From contig NZ_QPLJ01000003.1 of the NCBI RefSeq assembly GCF_003340555.1, positions 219,818 to 283,817 on the forward strand: DNA of 64,000 nucleotides. Reading direction: 5' to 3'. This stretch comes from Jannaschia formosa (GTDB lineage Bacteria; Pseudomonadota; Alphaproteobacteria; Rhodobacterales; Rhodobacteraceae). The translations under genes and the position numbers were made by a program. Of this stretch, positions 62,190 to 64,000 are shown piece by piece; the stretch's first letter is position 1; each line of letters opens with the position of its first letter. Under the pieces are notes generated by a model, which saw nothing but the letters and a program-made list of their open reading frames with translations, was not told where the DNA came from and did no database searches.

Positions 62190-62308
62190 GGTCTTCGCGA
62201 CCGTGAGGGGAACCCTGCTCCCGGCCCCGCGTTCCTCCCCGAGCGCCGCGCGAACCTTTCGCGGATCGCTTCCTGACGCCAAGGCCATTCCGCTCCGGAG
62301 ATTTCCCC

Positions 62309-63322
62309 ATGACGACCGTCGACCACTCCCATCATCTGGCCGAGGACGCGGTCGAACGCCGCTACGACACGCGGGGCCGCACGTCCTGGGGCGCGATCCT
62401 CGCCGGATCCGTCTTTGCGCTGGGGCTCTATGTCCTGCTCAGCCTCGTGGGGCTGGCACTCGGCTTCTCGCTGGTCGAACCGGATCAGGCGACGCCGATG
62501 AACGGCTCGCTGACCACGACGACGGTCTGGCTGTTCGTCAGCCAGCTCGTCGCGCTGGGCATCGGCGGCTACGCGGCGGGGCGTCTGGCAGGCGTGCTGC
62601 GGCCGATGGGCTCGATGCTGCACGGGGCCGTGGTCTGGGCGTTGACGACGCTGGTCGCCCTCTACATGGCGACCTCGGCGGCGATGGGCATCGCCAATAT
62701 CGCCGGCTCGGCGGTCTCGAGCGTGGCCTCCGGCGCGACGAGCGCGGTCGAGGCGGCCATCCCCGAGGATTTCGACCTGCCCGACCTGTCGATCGGCGCG
62801 CTGTCGATGGACGATCTGCCGGACGGGGTTCGGCAGACGCTGCGCGAGAATGGCCTGACGCCCGAGACCTTCCAGGCCGAGGCGCGCGAGGCGTTCCGAA
62901 CCGTGCTCTCGCAGCAGGAACAGCAGCGGATCGCCTCGCAGGCGACCGAGACCGCCACCGAGATCGTCACCTCCCCCGGCAGTGCCGGGCAGGACATCGA
63001 GGACTTCATCGACAGCACGTTCGGCCGCGGCGCCATTCTCGGCGAAGAGGATCGGCAGGAGGCGCTCGTCGTGCTTCAGGACCGCTTCGATCTGTCGGAA
63101 CGGGACGCGGAATCCTTCCTGACCTATGTGCAGACCCGCGCGGAGACCGTCCAGGAAGAGGCCGAGGCCGCGCTGGCCGAAGCCCGTACCCAGGCGATCG
63201 AGGCCGCGGACGCCGCAGCCGACGCCACGGCGAACGCCGCCTGGCTGGCCGCGCTCGCCTCGCTCGCAGGCCTCATAGCGGCGGCGGGTGGCGCCTATCT
63301 CGGCCGCCCGAACCGCGGTTGA
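62309..63322 (+). CDS. Membrane protein of unknown function
   Basis: A 337-residue protein: SWGAILAGSVFALGLYVLLSLVGLALGF, a second span (TTTVWLFVSQLVALGIGGYAAGRLAGVL), a third (LHGAVVWALTTLVALYMATSAAM), then a long acidic coiled-coil-like domain (about 150-300) and a C-terminal span (WLAALASLAGLIAAAGGAYLG). The layout resembles the YrzE / membrane stress-protein type found in alphaproteobacteria. The coiled region may be extracytoplasmic. No function assigned. Confidence 0.7.
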   Translation: MTTVDHSHHLAEDAVERRYDTRGRTSWGAILAGSVFALGLYVLLSLVGLALGFSLVEPDQATPMNGSLTTTTVWLFVSQLVALGIGGYAAGRLAGVLRPMGSMLHGAVVWALTTLVALYMATSAAMGIANIAGSAVSSVASGATSAVEAAIPEDFDLPDLSIGALSMDDLPDGVRQTLRENGLTPETFQAEAREAFRTVLSQQEQQRIASQATETATEIVTSPGSAGQDIEDFIDSTFGRGAILGEEDRQEALVVLQDRFDLSERDAESFLTYVQTRAETVQEEAEAALAEARTQAIEAADAAADATANAAWLAALASLAGLIAAAGGAYLGRPNRG

Positions 63323-63377
63323 GGAGCGAGGCGCCCCTGACCTCCGGGGCGATCCGGAACCAGACGGGAGACGCAGG

Positions 63378-63722
63378 ATGTCGAGCAAGTCGCGTGACGA
63401 GATCTGGGACGAATGGGGTGAATTGGTGAACATGGCGCCGAAGCAGATCGAGGACTGGCTGGAGACCGACGAGAGCAAGTCCGTCGGCGCCGACAGCGGG
63501 GACGGAGAGTCCCAGGGCCGCAAGTCCGCCAGGCGCATCATCGAGATCAAGCGAACCAACAAGGGCGACCTCAGCGACGACGATTGGGACCACATGGCCG
63601 CCGTCGTCGGCTACATCAAGCGCCACGGAGCCCAGGTCCCGCGCGACCCCGAGGGCAGCGACTGGGAATACTCGATGAAGAACTGGGGCCACGACCCGTC
63701 CGGCAAGAACGGCATGGCTTGA
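63378..63722 (+). CDS. DUF3140-family protein
   Basis: A 114-residue acidic soluble protein. MAPKQIEDWLETDESKSVG, RKSARRIIEIKRTNKGDLSDDDW and VVGYIKRHGAQVP followed by YSMKNWGHDP match DUF3140 as I recall it. Such proteins are often near genes for KU-dependent or stress functions, but no role is known. ATG at 63378 after GGGAG. Confidence 0.75.
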   Translation: MSSKSRDEIWDEWGELVNMAPKQIEDWLETDESKSVGADSGDGESQGRKSARRIIEIKRTNKGDLSDDDWDHMAAVVGYIKRHGAQVPRDPEGSDWEYSMKNWGHDPSGKNGMA

Positions 63723-63881
63723 CGGGCGGCGGCCGGGACTTGCTGATTCCGGACGGCATGCTCCGTCCCGTCGGCGCATCACGCCGGGCCGAACCGGCCC
63801 TTCGCCGCTACCTTGTGCGGTCGTGACGGAGAGATTTCTGTGTCGGGCGCGACCAGTTCATCCGAGAGTGGCATATGCCTA

Positions 63882-64000
63882 GGCGGTGTTGACAAAACCC
63901 TTCCCCTGACTGGCTTGGCGTGATTCACGGTGCCCGACTGTGATCGGGCGGAGTGATGCGATGGCGCGGGATCTGATGTCGGATGCGGAGTGGGTGTTCT
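63882..64000 (+). mobile_element. Left end of an IS5-like insertion sequence (cut by window end)
   Basis: A sudden change after CCTAG at 63878-63882: GCGGTGTTGACAAAACCC, then a leader to a transposase start at 63961. This is the form of an IS5/IS427-type left end. The right end and inverted repeat lie outside the window, so the exact boundary and target duplication (possibly within CTAG) are inferred. Confidence 0.55.
63961..64000 (+). CDS. IS5-family transposase, 5' fragment
   Basis: Only 13 codons are visible (MARDLMSDAEWVF). The SDAEW pattern opens many IS5-family transposases of Rhodobacterales, in which it is followed by a DDE catalytic domain. A GGCGGAG ribosome site precedes the ATG. 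The rest lies beyond the window. Confidence 0.55.
   Translation, partial: MARDLMSDAEWVF

Overview
The window is a 64 kb piece of a GC-rich chromosome, almost certainly from a member of the Rhodobacterales (Rhodobacteraceae / Roseobacter group, Alphaproteobacteria). This rests on the gene families and their order: a glpSTPQUV-type glycerol ABC importer with a DeoR-type regulator, adjacent genes for crotonyl-CoA carboxylase/reductase and a MeaA-type mutase (ethylmalonyl-CoA pathway), an HvrA-like H-NS protein, an Alph_Pro_TM/TIGR02186 protein next to a TauE/SafE permease, an sdhCDA-(small lipoproteins)-sdhB locus, and the GGGGGCAGAGCCCCC-type intergenic repeats common in this group. Coding density is high, ATGA/GTGA overlaps are frequent, and no rRNA, tRNA or CRISPR array was seen.

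Layout. 1-4.7 kb: a truncated flavodoxin-like oxidoreductase, a creatininase-family amidohydrolase, a D-threonine-aldolase-like PLP enzyme, a DadA-like FAD oxidoreductase and a lipoprotein cytochrome c. 4.8-7.6 kb: a DEAD-box helicase and a BKACE-type enzyme. 7.7-15.2 kb: the minus-strand glp importer operon, closed by a strong terminator, interrupted by a GIY-YIG nuclease gene between inverted repeats, and facing glpR, which starts with TTG. 15.2-18 kb: an inositol-monophosphatase-family gene, a decayed PfkB kinase and a beta-lactamase-fold hydrolase. 18-23.6 kb: an oppABCDF peptide importer with a perfect TTCG-capped hairpin after oppA. 23.6-30.8 kb: housekeeping genes (usp, class IV aminotransferase, YdcF, two Nudix hydrolases, Hsp33, CCA-adding enzyme). 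30.9-33.9 kb: two tandem secreted paralogues, one a trypsin-fold protease with an intact triad and the other with all three triad positions replaced. 34-35.7 kb: nfuA-like, tsaB, rimI-like. 35.8-41.8 kb: a BMP-type nucleoside importer ending in a purine nucleoside phosphorylase.

42-47.8 kb: TauE/SafE and TIGR02186, then a minus-strand quorum-sensing block in which luxR lies upstream of luxI and luxI leads into a RecD-like helicase and an SDR gene. 48-53 kb: ccr, an acyltransferase and the mutase. 53-56.3 kb: an H-NS family protein, a second purine nucleoside phosphorylase of a different fold, and an ornithine decarboxylase with a structured leader that may be the alphaproteobacterial speF element. 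56.3-62 kb: sdhCDA and sdhB separated by five tiny lipoprotein genes and a sulfotransferase, nearly all translationally coupled, with the palindrome GTGATCAC upstream of both sdhC and sdhB. 62.3-64 kb: a membrane protein, a DUF3140-type protein and the left end of an IS5-like element cut by the window edge.

The observations most worth follow-up are the asymmetric GlpS/GlpT ATPase pair (one predicted degenerate composite ATP site), the GIY-YIG gene bracketed by covarying inverted hairpins, the protease/pseudoprotease pair, the lipoprotein chain inside the sdh locus with its shared palindrome, and the rearranged PfkB pseudogene. All calls come from reading the sequence; no database search was run.
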